NCBI RefSeq assembly: GCF_015062905.1
Contig: NZ_SUTK01000019.1
Location: 1-29,825 of the forward strand
Origin: Methanobrevibacter thaueri
Lineage (GTDB): Archaea > Methanobacteriota > Methanobacteria > Methanobacteriales > Methanobacteriaceae
Direction: 5' to 3'
DNA length: 29,825 nucleotides
Part shown: in pieces, positions 1 to 8,123 of the stretch
Position numbering within the stretch: the stretch's first letter is position 1
Layout of the letters: each line of letters starts with the position of its first letter
Program-made: the position numbers and the translations under genes
The notes under the pieces: model-generated
The model's database searches: none
What the model was told of the DNA's origin: nothing
The model's input: the letters and a program-made list of their open reading frames with translations, nothing else

Positions 1-1
1 G

Positions 2-859
2 TTGGCGGCAGGAATTATGGGAAGCAACGCCTCATCAATGAACTGGATTTTAAAATCAGGTGCTGGAGGAGTCGTATCCAAATCATTTTCACTTAATCCT
101 CATCCGGGCTATCCGAACCCGACAACAGTAGCGGTTGATGGAGGAATCCTGAATGCGATTGGCCTTTCAAATCCTGGTGTTGAGAATTTCAAGGAAGAAC
201 TGAAAAAGATTGATCATGAGGACAATGTAGTTATCGCTTCAATTTATGGGGCAAACCCTTTAGAGTTTTCACAGCTTGTGGAGGAAGTTCAGGAATATGT
301 TGACATGATTGAACTCAATATCTCCTGCCCTCATGCAATGGAAGGGTATGGTGCGTCAATAGGTCAGGACTGTAACTTGAGCCATACCATCGTATCGGCT
401 GCAAAGGACGCTTCTGATGTACCTATCATTGCCAAATTGACTCCGAATGTCACTGACATTACTGAAATTGCAAGGACCTGTGAGGATGCTGGAGCTGACT
501 GTCTGTCTTTAATCAATACATTGGGTCCTGGAATGAAAATCAATATCGATGTTGCAAAACCGGTACTCTTCCATAAGTCCGGAGGAATGAGCGGCAAGGC
601 AATAAAACCTATTGCCGTCAGCAATGTCTATTCTGTTTACGAGGCTGTTGACATTCCTTTGATTGGTGTCGGAGGAATCTACACCTTTGATGATGTTGTC
701 GAATTTATCTTTGCAGGCGCCCGTGCTGTCCAGATAGGAACTGCCATCATGGATGAAGGCGTTGAGGTATTCGGCAAAATCAATCAGGGTCTCGAAGAGT
801 TCATGAAAGATAAAGGTTATTCTTCAATTGATGAAATGGTGGGGATTGCACATGATTAA
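2..859 (+). CDS. pyrD: Dihydroorotate dehydrogenase B, catalytic subunit (5' end cut off)
   Basis: This is class 1B dihydroorotate dehydrogenase, the FMN-binding TIM barrel that oxidises dihydroorotate to orotate in pyrimidine synthesis. The reading frame is already open at the window edge and begins inside the conserved N-terminal part (AAGIMGSNASSMNW), so I estimate about 20 residues lie outside the window and the first codon seen is not the true start. Visible family motifs are KSFSLNPHPGYPNPT, the loop NISCPH, whose Cys is the class 1B catalytic base, and the C-terminal phosphate-binding strands GVGGIYTFDDV and GARAVQIGTA. It overlaps pyrK by 8 bases, as expected for two subunits made together. 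Assignment is firm; only the start is missing. Confidence 0.95.
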   Translation: MAAGIMGSNASSMNWILKSGAGGVVSKSFSLNPHPGYPNPTTVAVDGGILNAIGLSNPGVENFKEELKKIDHEDNVVIASIYGANPLEFSQLVEEVQEYVDMIELNISCPHAMEGYGASIGQDCNLSHTIVSAAKDASDVPIIAKLTPNVTDITEIARTCEDAGADCLSLINTLGPGMKINIDVAKPVLFHKSGGMSGKAIKPIAVSNVYSVYEAVDIPLIGVGGIYTFDDVVEFIFAGARAVQIGTAIMDEGVEVFGKINQGLEEFMKDKGYSSIDEMVGIAHD

Positions 860-1649
860 TGAACCGAAAATCGTTGAAATAACAGAAATTGTCACTGAAA
901 CTCCTACAATTAAAACATTCAAATTCGATTGGGATTTTGAAACACTTGGAAAACCTAATCCCGGCGAGTTTTTAATGATCTGGAATTTCAATAATGAAAA
1001 GCCTATGTCAATATCCCAAATCAATGATGATGAGCTTGCCATAACCGTTAAAAACATCGGCGAGTTCACTTCCCAATTGCATGACCTGCAGGTTGGAGAC
1101 CAAATCGGAGTTAGGGGAAGTTACGGACATGGATTTGACAACTCATTTATAGGCAAAAAAATCATAGCTATCGGTGGTGGAGTTGGTATGGCTCCAGTTA
1201 ATGCAATAGCCAGTGATTTGGCCACAAATAATGATGTCAGTGTCATTTCAGCTGCCCAAACAAAGGATGAACTGTTGTTTTTGGATTCACTTGAAGAGTT
1301 GGGCATCAGTGTTTATCCGTGCACTGATGATGGAAGTTTCGGATTCGAAGGATTTGCAACAAATTGTCTTAGCGATTTGCTTGAAGATTCAACTTATGAT
1401 TTTGCATTTGTCTGCGGACCTGAGATAATGATGAAAGGAATCTTTGATATCCTTGAAGATGCAGGAATACCTGGCCAATATTCCCTTGAAAGATATATGA
1501 AATGCGCACTGGGAGTGTGTGGTCAGTGCTGTGTTGACAGTGAAGGATGGAGAATCTGTGTGGAAGGTCCTGTTTTTGAAAATGACAAGATATCACAGAT
1601 TACTGAATTTGCAAAATACAGAAGGGATGCTTCCGGCGTTAAATACTGA
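852..1649 (+). CDS. pyrK: Dihydroorotate dehydrogenase B, electron transfer subunit
   Basis: PyrK is the FAD and [2Fe-2S] subunit that passes electrons from PyrD to an external acceptor. The 265-aa protein has a ferredoxin-reductase-like FAD domain (about residues 1-95), a nucleotide-binding stretch AIGGGVGMAPV (about 106-116) and a C-terminal cluster with Cys218, Cys223, Cys226 and Cys236 in the spacing usual for PyrK. The frame can be extended to a TTG at 828, but I chose ATG 852. It gives the normal N-terminus (MINEPKIVEI), has a GGTGGGG element just upstream, and overlaps the pyrD stop by 8 bases, which suggests translational coupling. The extra Cys227 next to a cluster ligand is a small oddity. 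Confidence 0.94.
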   Translation: MINEPKIVEITEIVTETPTIKTFKFDWDFETLGKPNPGEFLMIWNFNNEKPMSISQINDDELAITVKNIGEFTSQLHDLQVGDQIGVRGSYGHGFDNSFIGKKIIAIGGGVGMAPVNAIASDLATNNDVSVISAAQTKDELLFLDSLEELGISVYPCTDDGSFGFEGFATNCLSDLLEDSTYDFAFVCGPEIMMKGIFDILEDAGIPGQYSLERYMKCALGVCGQCCVDSEGWRICVEGPVFENDKISQITEFAKYRRDASGVKY

Positions 1650-1664
1650 GAAGGACATGATAAA

Positions 1665-2687
1665 ATGGGAATTGACATTAAGCAACACTTGACTCCGCCA
1701 ATGCTTTTGGTAATATTTCTGGTTATAGTCTCATTGATGATTGTATTTCCCGTTTTGAACATGATTATCCTGGGGGCCATTTTGGCATATGGAATAAAGC
1801 CGGTAGCCCATAAAATCCAGTCAAAGCTCAAATTCAGCTCAATATCAATATTGCTTGCAATGGTGGTCGTTCTCATACCGTTGATATTGCTGATTGCATA
1901 TATCGTCACGGAGCTTATAGCGATATTGTCAGGCGCATCATCCACAAGTACCTATGCTGACATCAATTCATTGCTGTCATCCATATCTGCGTACCTGCCA
2001 TGGAGCTTTGATGTAAATTCCATTTCAACATCAATCAACACATCCGTCCAGGAAATCGGAAGGTATGTCCTGAACTATCTTGCCAAGTTTGTAAGCAGCC
2101 TTATGAATATCACACTTGACCTGTTTATTCTTGTATGTTCAGTGTTCTACTTCGTCCGTGACGGAAATAATTTTATTCAATTCATAAGGTCATTTGTTCC
2201 TGACGATTCAAAGGCCTTCTTTGACAATACAATTGAATCGGTGAAGGACGTATTGAGAAGCATTTTCTATGGACACTTCCTGACATCAGTAATAATAGGA
2301 ATATTGGGAGCGATAGGCTATTCTATTCTTGGTTATCCGTTCGGAATCTTTTTAGGCGTGATAACCGGTATCCTACAGCTTATTCCGGTATTCGGCCCAT
2401 GGCCAATATATTGGGGACTCTTCTTTATGGATCTGCTTTCCGGAAATTACCCAAGGGCAATCACCGTTCTTCTTTTCGGATTTTTCCTAAGCACAATAGA
2501 CATGTATATAAGGCCGGCCCTTTCAAGCCATTATGCAGATATCCATCCGCTGATATTGCTTGTAGGATTCCTGTCTGGGCCTCTTGTTTATGGCATTGTG
2601 GGTTTTATTGTGGGTCCTTTGATTTTAGGAATTACCTATGCTGTTTTGGATAATTATAGAAAGGAATATATTCTGGGAGATGAGTAG
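1665..2687 (+). CDS. AI-2E family (PF01594-type) membrane transporter
   Basis: This 340-aa polytopic membrane protein has about eight hydrophobic segments and the layout of the AI-2E/PerM family. Helices come early (about residues 15-50 and 60-90), a polar region follows (about 95-135), and a helical bundle contains GYPFGIFLGVITGILQLIPV and GPLVYGIVGFIVGPL near the C-terminus. Family members move small molecules or ions; some act as sodium/proton antiporters, and the autoinducer-2 role does not extend to the whole family. The substrate here is unknown. The start at 1665 is supported by GAGAAGG about 10 bases upstream. The gene is 15 bases after pyrK and its stop directly abuts the polB1 ATG, so it probably shares their transcript without sharing their function. 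Confidence 0.88.
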   Translation: MGIDIKQHLTPPMLLVIFLVIVSLMIVFPVLNMIILGAILAYGIKPVAHKIQSKLKFSSISILLAMVVVLIPLILLIAYIVTELIAILSGASSTSTYADINSLLSSISAYLPWSFDVNSISTSINTSVQEIGRYVLNYLAKFVSSLMNITLDLFILVCSVFYFVRDGNNFIQFIRSFVPDDSKAFFDNTIESVKDVLRSIFYGHFLTSVIIGILGAIGYSILGYPFGIFLGVITGILQLIPVFGPWPIYWGLFFMDLLSGNYPRAITVLLFGFFLSTIDMYIRPALSSHYADIHPLILLVGFLSGPLVYGIVGFIVGPLILGITYAVLDNYRKEYILGDE

Positions 2688-4472
2688 ATGCAGGAAAACG
2701 TAGTGATTTTGGACATAGATTATGTCACATATGAGGAAAGGCCTGTAATCAGATTATTTTCAAAAAAAGGTGATGAAAATATAATTCTAATAGATGATAC
2801 CTTTGAACCTTACCTGTATGTGATGTCAGATGATGTTGATGAGTGCATGTCTGAAATCAAGGACAATATTGATGTTGTCCGTGTTGAAAAGGTTATAAAA
2901 AAGGATTTCCAAATCGAAACTGAATTTGTCAAGGCCACATTCAAGCATCCTCAGGAGCTTGCCAAAAATCGTGACGCACTGAGGGATTTGGAAAGCGTAA
3001 TCCAAATAAGGGAATTCGACATTCCATTCTACAGACGCTACCTGATGGACCGTGACGTGATTCCAATGACTGAAGTCACAGCAATCGGAGAGGAAATTGA
3101 AACATTCCTGGATATGGATTCAACAAAGCAGGACATTAGGATAATCAAGCTCACCGATGAACTGCAGAGGGTAGAGGAATATCCTCAGGATTTCAGGATT
3201 TTGAGTTTCGACTTGGAAGTCAGAAACCCTCATGGCATGCCTGATTCTTCTGAAGATGAAATCATCATGATTGGTGTGGCCAGCAATTTCGGCGTCAACC
3301 AGGTAATATCCACCAAAACCAATTCCGAAGACAGGGGAGACTTTGTAAATCAGGTTGCATCAGAAAAGGAAATGATTGAAGAGTTTGTTAAAATCATCAA
3401 GGACAACAATGTTGACATCATTGTAGGATACAATTCGGATAATTTCGATTTCCCATATCTGAAGGACAGGGCAAAGATACTGGGCGTTGATTTGGATATT
3501 GGAATGGATGAATCCGATGTCAAATTCATTAGAAGAGGATACTCAAATGCTGCATCATTTAAGGGCTTGATTCATGTTGATTTGTATCTTGTAATGAGAA
3601 GATACATGACACTGGACAGATATACACTGGAAAGGGTTTATTACGAACTCTTCGGTGAGGAAAAGATTGATGTTGCCGGAGATCGCATTTGGGAGTTCTG
3701 GGACAGTGGCGGCGAGGAGCTGGACACATTGTTTGATTACTCTCTTGATGATGTGGTATCCACTTTGAAAATTGCGGAGCAGACCCTACCGCTTAACCTG
3801 GAACTTACCCGTATTATAGGTCAGCCTCTGTTTGACGTTTCACGTATGGCAACAGGTCAACAGGCAGAATGGTTTTTGGTAAAGCAGGCCTATTTTGACG
3901 GTGAAGTCGTGCCGAATAAGCAGGGATCAAACTTTGCAGACCGTGCTTCCGCTGAAGACAATGAAGGAGGATACGTAAGGGAGCCCGAAAAGGGTCTGCA
4001 TGAGAATCTGGTTCAGTTCGATTTCAGGAGCCTATATCCGAGCATCATCATTTCAAAAAACATATCTCCGGATGTGATGACTCTGGGTGAAATTGAAAAT
4101 GAGGATGATTATAACATTTCACCTGAACATGGGGTTAAATTCAAAAAATCTCCACAGGGTTTCATTCCATCAGTCATTGATAAGATTCTCCAGGAGAGGT
4201 TCAGAATCAAGCGTCAGATGAAGGAATCTGATGATCCTCGTGAAAAGATAGCTTTGGATGTACAGCAACAGGCCATTAAGAGATTGGCAAATACCATGTA
4301 TGGGATTTATGGATTTCCACGATTTAGATGGTATTCCTTTGAATGTGCAAAGGCAATTACCTCATGGGGAAGGCAGTATATCAAATCATCAATAAAAAAA
4401 GCTGAAGAATTCGGTTTTTATGCGATATATGCTGATACTGATGGTTTTTATGCAAAGTACAGAAAAGAATAA
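2688..4472 (+). CDS. polB1: DNA polymerase B, large subunit of the split enzyme (PolB1)
   Basis: This is a family B replicative DNA polymerase carrying the 3'-5' exonuclease and most of the polymerase domain. Seen in order are Exo I with Asp175 and Glu177 (FDLEV), Exo II with Asn249 and Asp254 (YNSDNFDFPY), Exo III with Tyr351 and Asp355, motif A DFRSLYPS (445-452), motif B KRLANTMYGIYG (531-542) and motif C YADTDG (581-586). The protein ends only eight residues after motif C, so the rest of the palm and the thumb are missing. I read this as the natural gene split of Methanobacteriales, in which PolB2, encoded elsewhere, supplies the C-terminus. It is probably not a truncation: the stop is clean, a terminator follows, and nothing polymerase-like lies downstream. 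The ATG directly follows the upstream stop, with GGGAGATGAG as ribosome site. Confidence 0.94.
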   Translation: MQENVVILDIDYVTYEERPVIRLFSKKGDENIILIDDTFEPYLYVMSDDVDECMSEIKDNIDVVRVEKVIKKDFQIETEFVKATFKHPQELAKNRDALRDLESVIQIREFDIPFYRRYLMDRDVIPMTEVTAIGEEIETFLDMDSTKQDIRIIKLTDELQRVEEYPQDFRILSFDLEVRNPHGMPDSSEDEIIMIGVASNFGVNQVISTKTNSEDRGDFVNQVASEKEMIEEFVKIIKDNNVDIIVGYNSDNFDFPYLKDRAKILGVDLDIGMDESDVKFIRRGYSNAASFKGLIHVDLYLVMRRYMTLDRYTLERVYYELFGEEKIDVAGDRIWEFWDSGGEELDTLFDYSLDDVVSTLKIAEQTLPLNLELTRIIGQPLFDVSRMATGQQAEWFLVKQAYFDGEVVPNKQGSNFADRASAEDNEGGYVREPEKGLHENLVQFDFRSLYPSIIISKNISPDVMTLGEIENEDDYNISPEHGVKFKKSPQGFIPSVIDKILQERFRIKRQMKESDDPREKIALDVQQQAIKRLANTMYGIYGFPRFRWYSFECAKAITSWGRQYIKSSIKKAEEFGFYAIYADTDGFYAKYRKE

Positions 4473-4497
4473 TTTTTCAAAAAAAAAGAAAAGGGTT

Positions 4498-4525
4498 AAG
4501 AGAAAATTGATTTCTCTTATTTTTT
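4498..4525 (+). terminator. Hairpin plus T-run terminator after polB1
   Basis: AAGAGAAA (4498-4505) pairs with TTTCTCTT (4511-4518) around a 5-base loop and is followed by six T (4520-4525). It lies 25 bases after the polB1 stop and overlaps the last codons of the convergent adhesin gene. On the other strand an A9 run at 4479-4487 reads as T9 about 30 bases past the adhesin stop, so the small gap can end transcription both ways. Confidence 0.7.
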
Positions 4526-7500
4526 AATTTTTATAGTTGATTTTGCTTTTTTAGCAGTAACATACTTGTTTGCTGAAGTGATTACAACTTTATGTTTTCC
4601 AACTTTTAATTTGGCAGTACTGAGTTTTGCAATACCTTTTGAATTGGTTTTTACAGTATAGGATTTTGCTTTTTTACCAGTATATACCTTAACTTTAATT
4701 TTTACTCCTGGAATTACTTTTTTAGTCTTTTTGTTTTTAACAGTGACCTTAAAGTATTTTTTAGCGCCTTTTTTGGCGGTAATTTTCTTAGGAGTAAATT
4801 TAGCTGGAGCCTTTTTGATAATGATTTTTGAAGTAATCTCTTTAGCGGCAAAGTTTTTGTTGTCTGCACCTGCAATAACAACTCTGTAGGTTCCTGGTTT
4901 TAAATTGTCAACTGACAATCTTAATTCACCATTCATTCCAGTATTGCCGTTGTAGTTGTAATATCTGTTTTTAGAGATAAATAACTTGATATTTACTTTT
5001 GCAGCATAGATCGGCTTGTTGTTTTTAGTGTTGGTTACTTTTAAAGTAAAGTATTTGCCTCCTTTGTAGTAGGTGGTTAACTTTTTAGCTGTGATTTTTG
5101 CGCTAGCCTTTTTAACTGTAATTGTTTTAGTGGCTTGTTTAAAGTCGTATCTGCTGTCTGCAGAGCTAACTATAACTTTATGTTTGCCGACTGCTAATGA
5201 AGCACTATATGAAATTTCACCTTTGCTGTTGGTTTGGAACAAGTAATCATTGAATTTTTTGGAAGTGCTGTATAATCTAACTAAGACATACACTCCACTT
5301 ACGCCTTTACCGTCTTTGGTAAGTTTTATTGTTTGGGTGGCTCCTGTATTATAATAGACTGTGACGTCTTTAGCATTGTTTACAATAGGGATTTTGAGAA
5401 TAGTGAAACTTCCTTCGGTAGTTTTATTATTGATGTTTTTGGTGTCATTGTTGCTTATGGTTAAGTCATAAGTTCCGCCGACAAATCCTTTAACATTGAT
5501 TTCACTGGTACCGTTCTCATTGGTTTGGAAATAGTAGTCTTTTTGAGTGGTAGACGGTAAGTAAAGATGTAATATTGTGTTTTTAACTGGATCTCCAGTT
5601 GCCACATTGGTTACAGTAATTTTAATCTTTTTATCGCTGCCGTAGTACTCATGATAATCATCAATTATGATGTTGATGTTAGCTTTATTGATGGTTATGT
5701 TTTGACTAGTTCCGTTTGTTTTATTGAAATTACCGGATTTGATGGTAACTGTATGATTTCCTACATCCATAAAGCCCCATCCTTGTCCATTCATTTTATT
5801 GTTGTCAAAGGTTACTTCTCCATTTTCATTAGTTGTATTGGAGATGGTGGATACGATTGTGATTCCACTACCGCTAATACCGCTTATGGAAATTGAACCA
5901 GCTGTTATTCTGTACTCTAAATTAATAGTTTTATTTGCTAAAGCTTCATTTGTATCCATATCAGTGATTTTATAGATGAATTTTCCGCTTTGGTATTCAA
6001 CAACATTGTTAATAGCTTCAACTTTGATGTTGTAAACTCTGTTTAAAGTGACATTGGTTGTAGCGTTTTTATAGTTGATGTTTAATATTGCGGAAGTGAA
6101 GTTTCCATTTTCAAGTTTGATAATTAAAGTGTTATTATTAATCACTTTTGATGCAATTGGAATAACTTTTGTTTCATTTCCATCTTTGTATGTAAGATTA
6201 AGAGTTAAGTCGTCTGCAGTGATTTCAACAATTTCAGTACCATTTATAATGGTTAATTCAATGTCCCCTTCTTTAGTAGAGTTAACTTTAATGGTTGAAG
6301 TGGCATTGATTCCATAAACGGTCAAGTTAAAACTTTTTGACACTTCAGAGTAGGTGTCGTTACCGAGGTACTTAACAGTAATGTTGTAAACGCCGAAACT
6401 GAATTTGTCAGTTAATGTGATAACTGAGTCGTTGCATGTGAATTTGATTTCTTTGCCGTTGCTGTAGACTTTAGTGTTGTTCACAGTAATTGCAATGTTA
6501 GTTCCGTTAGCTGCAATAACAGTAACGGTAAAGTTGGCAACTTGTTCTGATCCTTGCGCTAATGATGCAGGAACAGAGATTTCAGTACCTACTTTAAGGG
6601 TGGTTCTAGCGGTTAAGTTGTTTTCAGCAGCATATTTGATGTCAACATATGCACTGTCAAAGGTCTTATTTACATTAAATTTGATGGTTTGTTTGTCGTC
6701 GAGAAGTGTAATTCCATCAATAGTTGCATTTTTAGTTTCATTACCCACTTTGTAGAATAATGTAAGGGTTAAATTGCCTACAGTAACATTAACTGGATCT
6801 GAACCATCATTAAGGTTTAAAGTAATAGTTACATCATTGTTTGAATCTAAGTTTGCAGTTTTATCGGGGTCAAATGTTTGATTACCCCATACTTTTAAAG
6901 TCACTGTCCTGTTGGATGGTGCATATGTGCTGTTACCTACATATCGGACATTTAAAGTGTGAACGCCAATAGCTAAATTTTTGACGGTAATTACTGAGTT
7001 ATTATAATCAAAAGCAACTTCTTTACCATTTTCAAGAACTCTTAAATCGTTTTTGCTGATTGTTAATTCATTATGTTGATTATCATAAACATGTACGCCA
7101 GTAATGTTATTGTCATCAGTTATCTTAGTTTTAGTGGCGTTTGCATCAACGCTTGTAGCATACCTTACGCCGATTGTTTTTGTATTAACTGCATCAGTAT
7201 AGTTTAAAAGTATGCTTTTTATAAGTCTTTCATATGTGAATCTTATTGTTCCATTGTTGTAAGTAAATGCATTACCAATATTTTCTGATATTACGTTTCC
7301 TTCTTCGTCAATGTATGTTACATTTATGCTGAAGTTTTCCTCATCTAATTCGAGATATTTAACTCCATCAAAGACTTTTATGTCATTGATTTCAAATTCG
7401 TCCCCAGTCTTTACAATATTGTCTGGAGATTCCAATGTTTTATTTCCTAAAATAGATAATATAATATTTTTTGTGGAATTAGCATATGTAGCATTACCTA

Positions 7501-7906
7501 AATAATTGAGGGTAATGTTATGTTTTCCAACGGTTAATTTTTCTGTAATACTGAGTATTGAATTGTTGTATGTGAAGTTAAGTGATTTGCTTCCTTCAAG
7601 TACCTGTAAATCACTTGCGTTAACATTAATGTCTTCACTTTCATTGTCTTTTACAGCAACACTAATGTTCTTGTCTGCATCATAGTCAAATTCACTGTCA
7701 ACAGCGTCAATAGTAGTATTGATTTTTTCTTGTGTTGCATCATTGCCTGCGTCTTCTCCGTCGGCAAGAACAACTTCTGCATCTGCACTAGCTAATGGAC
7801 TGTCACTATCTGCAGTGATGTTTTCACTAGCACAAACAGACCCGATACTTACTAATAGGAATATTGCCATCGCTATTAATAAGATATAAGAGTTTTTAAA
7901 TTTCAT
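4517..7906 (-). CDS. Large secreted adhesin-like protein with Ig-like repeats and a lysine-rich C-terminus
   Basis: This 1129-aa surface protein has a clear Sec signal peptide (residues 1-26: basic KFK, hydrophobic core, likely cleavage after SVCA). After an acidic stretch come Ig-like repeats with a shared core: a VLENGKEV-type strand, then YNNS, then GxHxxxxxYxGNxTY, seen near residues 80-150, 280-345 and 465-530. From about residue 750 to the end there are four or more beta-sandwich repeats of about 90 residues containing TNSKGE/TNSKGI and VGKHKVVI. The last 180 residues are extremely rich in lysine. Many NxS/T sites suggest N-glycosylation. No C-terminal membrane helix or sortase signal is seen, so attachment may be through the basic repeats binding the cell wall (inference). 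The start is fixed by a strong AAAGGAGGA element. Its ligand is unknown. Confidence 0.88.
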   Translation of the reverse strand: MKFKNSYILLIAMAIFLLVSIGSVCASENITADSDSPLASADAEVVLADGEDAGNDATQEKINTTIDAVDSEFDYDADKNISVAVKDNESEDINVNASDLQVLEGSKSLNFTYNNSILSITEKLTVGKHNITLNYLGNATYANSTKNIILSILGNKTLESPDNIVKTGDEFEINDIKVFDGVKYLELDEENFSINVTYIDEEGNVISENIGNAFTYNNGTIRFTYERLIKSILLNYTDAVNTKTIGVRYATSVDANATKTKITDDNNITGVHVYDNQHNELTISKNDLRVLENGKEVAFDYNNSVITVKNLAIGVHTLNVRYVGNSTYAPSNRTVTLKVWGNQTFDPDKTANLDSNNDVTITLNLNDGSDPVNVTVGNLTLTLFYKVGNETKNATIDGITLLDDKQTIKFNVNKTFDSAYVDIKYAAENNLTARTTLKVGTEISVPASLAQGSEQVANFTVTVIAANGTNIAITVNNTKVYSNGKEIKFTCNDSVITLTDKFSFGVYNITVKYLGNDTYSEVSKSFNLTVYGINATSTIKVNSTKEGDIELTIINGTEIVEITADDLTLNLTYKDGNETKVIPIASKVINNNTLIIKLENGNFTSAILNINYKNATTNVTLNRVYNIKVEAINNVVEYQSGKFIYKITDMDTNEALANKTINLEYRITAGSISISGISGSGITIVSTISNTTNENGEVTFDNNKMNGQGWGFMDVGNHTVTIKSGNFNKTNGTSQNITINKANINIIIDDYHEYYGSDKKIKITVTNVATGDPVKNTILHLYLPSTTQKDYYFQTNENGTSEINVKGFVGGTYDLTISNNDTKNINNKTTEGSFTILKIPIVNNAKDVTVYYNTGATQTIKLTKDGKGVSGVYVLVRLYSTSKKFNDYLFQTNSKGEISYSASLAVGKHKVIVSSADSRYDFKQATKTITVKKASAKITAKKLTTYYKGGKYFTLKVTNTKNNKPIYAAKVNIKLFISKNRYYNYNGNTGMNGELRLSVDNLKPGTYRVVIAGADNKNFAAKEITSKIIIKKAPAKFTPKKITAKKGAKKYFKVTVKNKKTKKVIPGVKIKVKVYTGKKAKSYTVKTNSKGIAKLSTAKLKVGKHKVVITSANKYVTAKKAKSTIKIKK

Positions 7907-7914
7907 AAATTTAG

Positions 7915-7924
7915 TTCCTCCTTT
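7915..7924 (-). promoter_or_regulatory. Strong ribosome binding site of the adhesin gene
   Basis: On the minus strand this reads AAAGGAGGAA, ending 8 bases before the ATG at 7906. It is the closest match to the archaeal 16S anti-SD among the starts I inspected, which suggests high translation. Confidence 0.8.
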
Positions 7925-7927
7925 TTA

Positions 7928-7966
7928 TGAAAATCATATTTTTTGAAAAATAATTTATGATTTTCA
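7928..7966. repeat. 11-bp perfect inverted repeat in the adhesin leader
   Basis: TGAAAATCATA (7928-7938) and TATGATTTTCA (7956-7966) are perfect inverted arms with a 17-base spacer. They lie between the ribosome site and the likely transcription start (about 7970 if the box at 7993-7999 is used), so the transcript would begin with a stem-loop just before its ribosome site. It could equally be a DNA operator. Confidence 0.6.
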
Positions 7967-7991
7967 GTATAATAATATTGGTATTTTTTTA

Positions 7992-8037
7992 CATTTAAAG
8001 GTTTGTCTATTTTCAAGATATTTTTAATATTTTCAAG
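7992..8037 (-). promoter_or_regulatory. Adhesin promoter: TATA-like box with two phased direct repeats upstream
   Basis: On the minus strand a TTTAAAT box (7993-7999) is preceded by two identical CTTGAAAATA decamers (8008-8017 and 8028-8037) exactly 20 bp apart, about two helical turns. That geometry suits a regulator binding two sites on one DNA face next to the BRE/TATA. The core TGAAAAT also recurs in the leader inverted repeat. The box itself is a weak match, so the promoter call is moderate. Confidence 0.45.
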
Positions 8038-8096
8038 TTAAAATTAAATTTAAGGTAAAATTTTAATGATATGTAAAAATATATTATCGCTGGTTT

Positions 8097-8104
8097 AAAA
8101 AAAA
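8097..8104 (-). terminator. Oligo-T terminator after comC
   Basis: An A8 run on the plus strand gives eight consecutive T on the minus strand, 20 bases past the comC stop, the usual simple archaeal terminator. It separates comC from the adhesin promoter. Confidence 0.6.
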
Positions 8105-8123
8105 GATTTATGAAGAATAATGA

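Noticed and set aside
2688..4472. polB1 as a truncated pseudogene
   Set aside because: The break is at the known split point of the Methanobacteriales enzyme, all motifs present are intact, and a proper terminator follows.
4517..5400. Repetitive lysine-rich coding DNA as a tandem repeat or CRISPR-like array
   Set aside because: The frame is open throughout, repeats are diverged at the DNA level, and there are no equal-length repeats with unique spacers.
7829..7906. Adhesin as a lipoprotein because of Cys25 near the signal peptide end
   Set aside because: The residues before the cysteine (IGSV) do not form a lipobox, and a normal cleavage site follows at SVCA.
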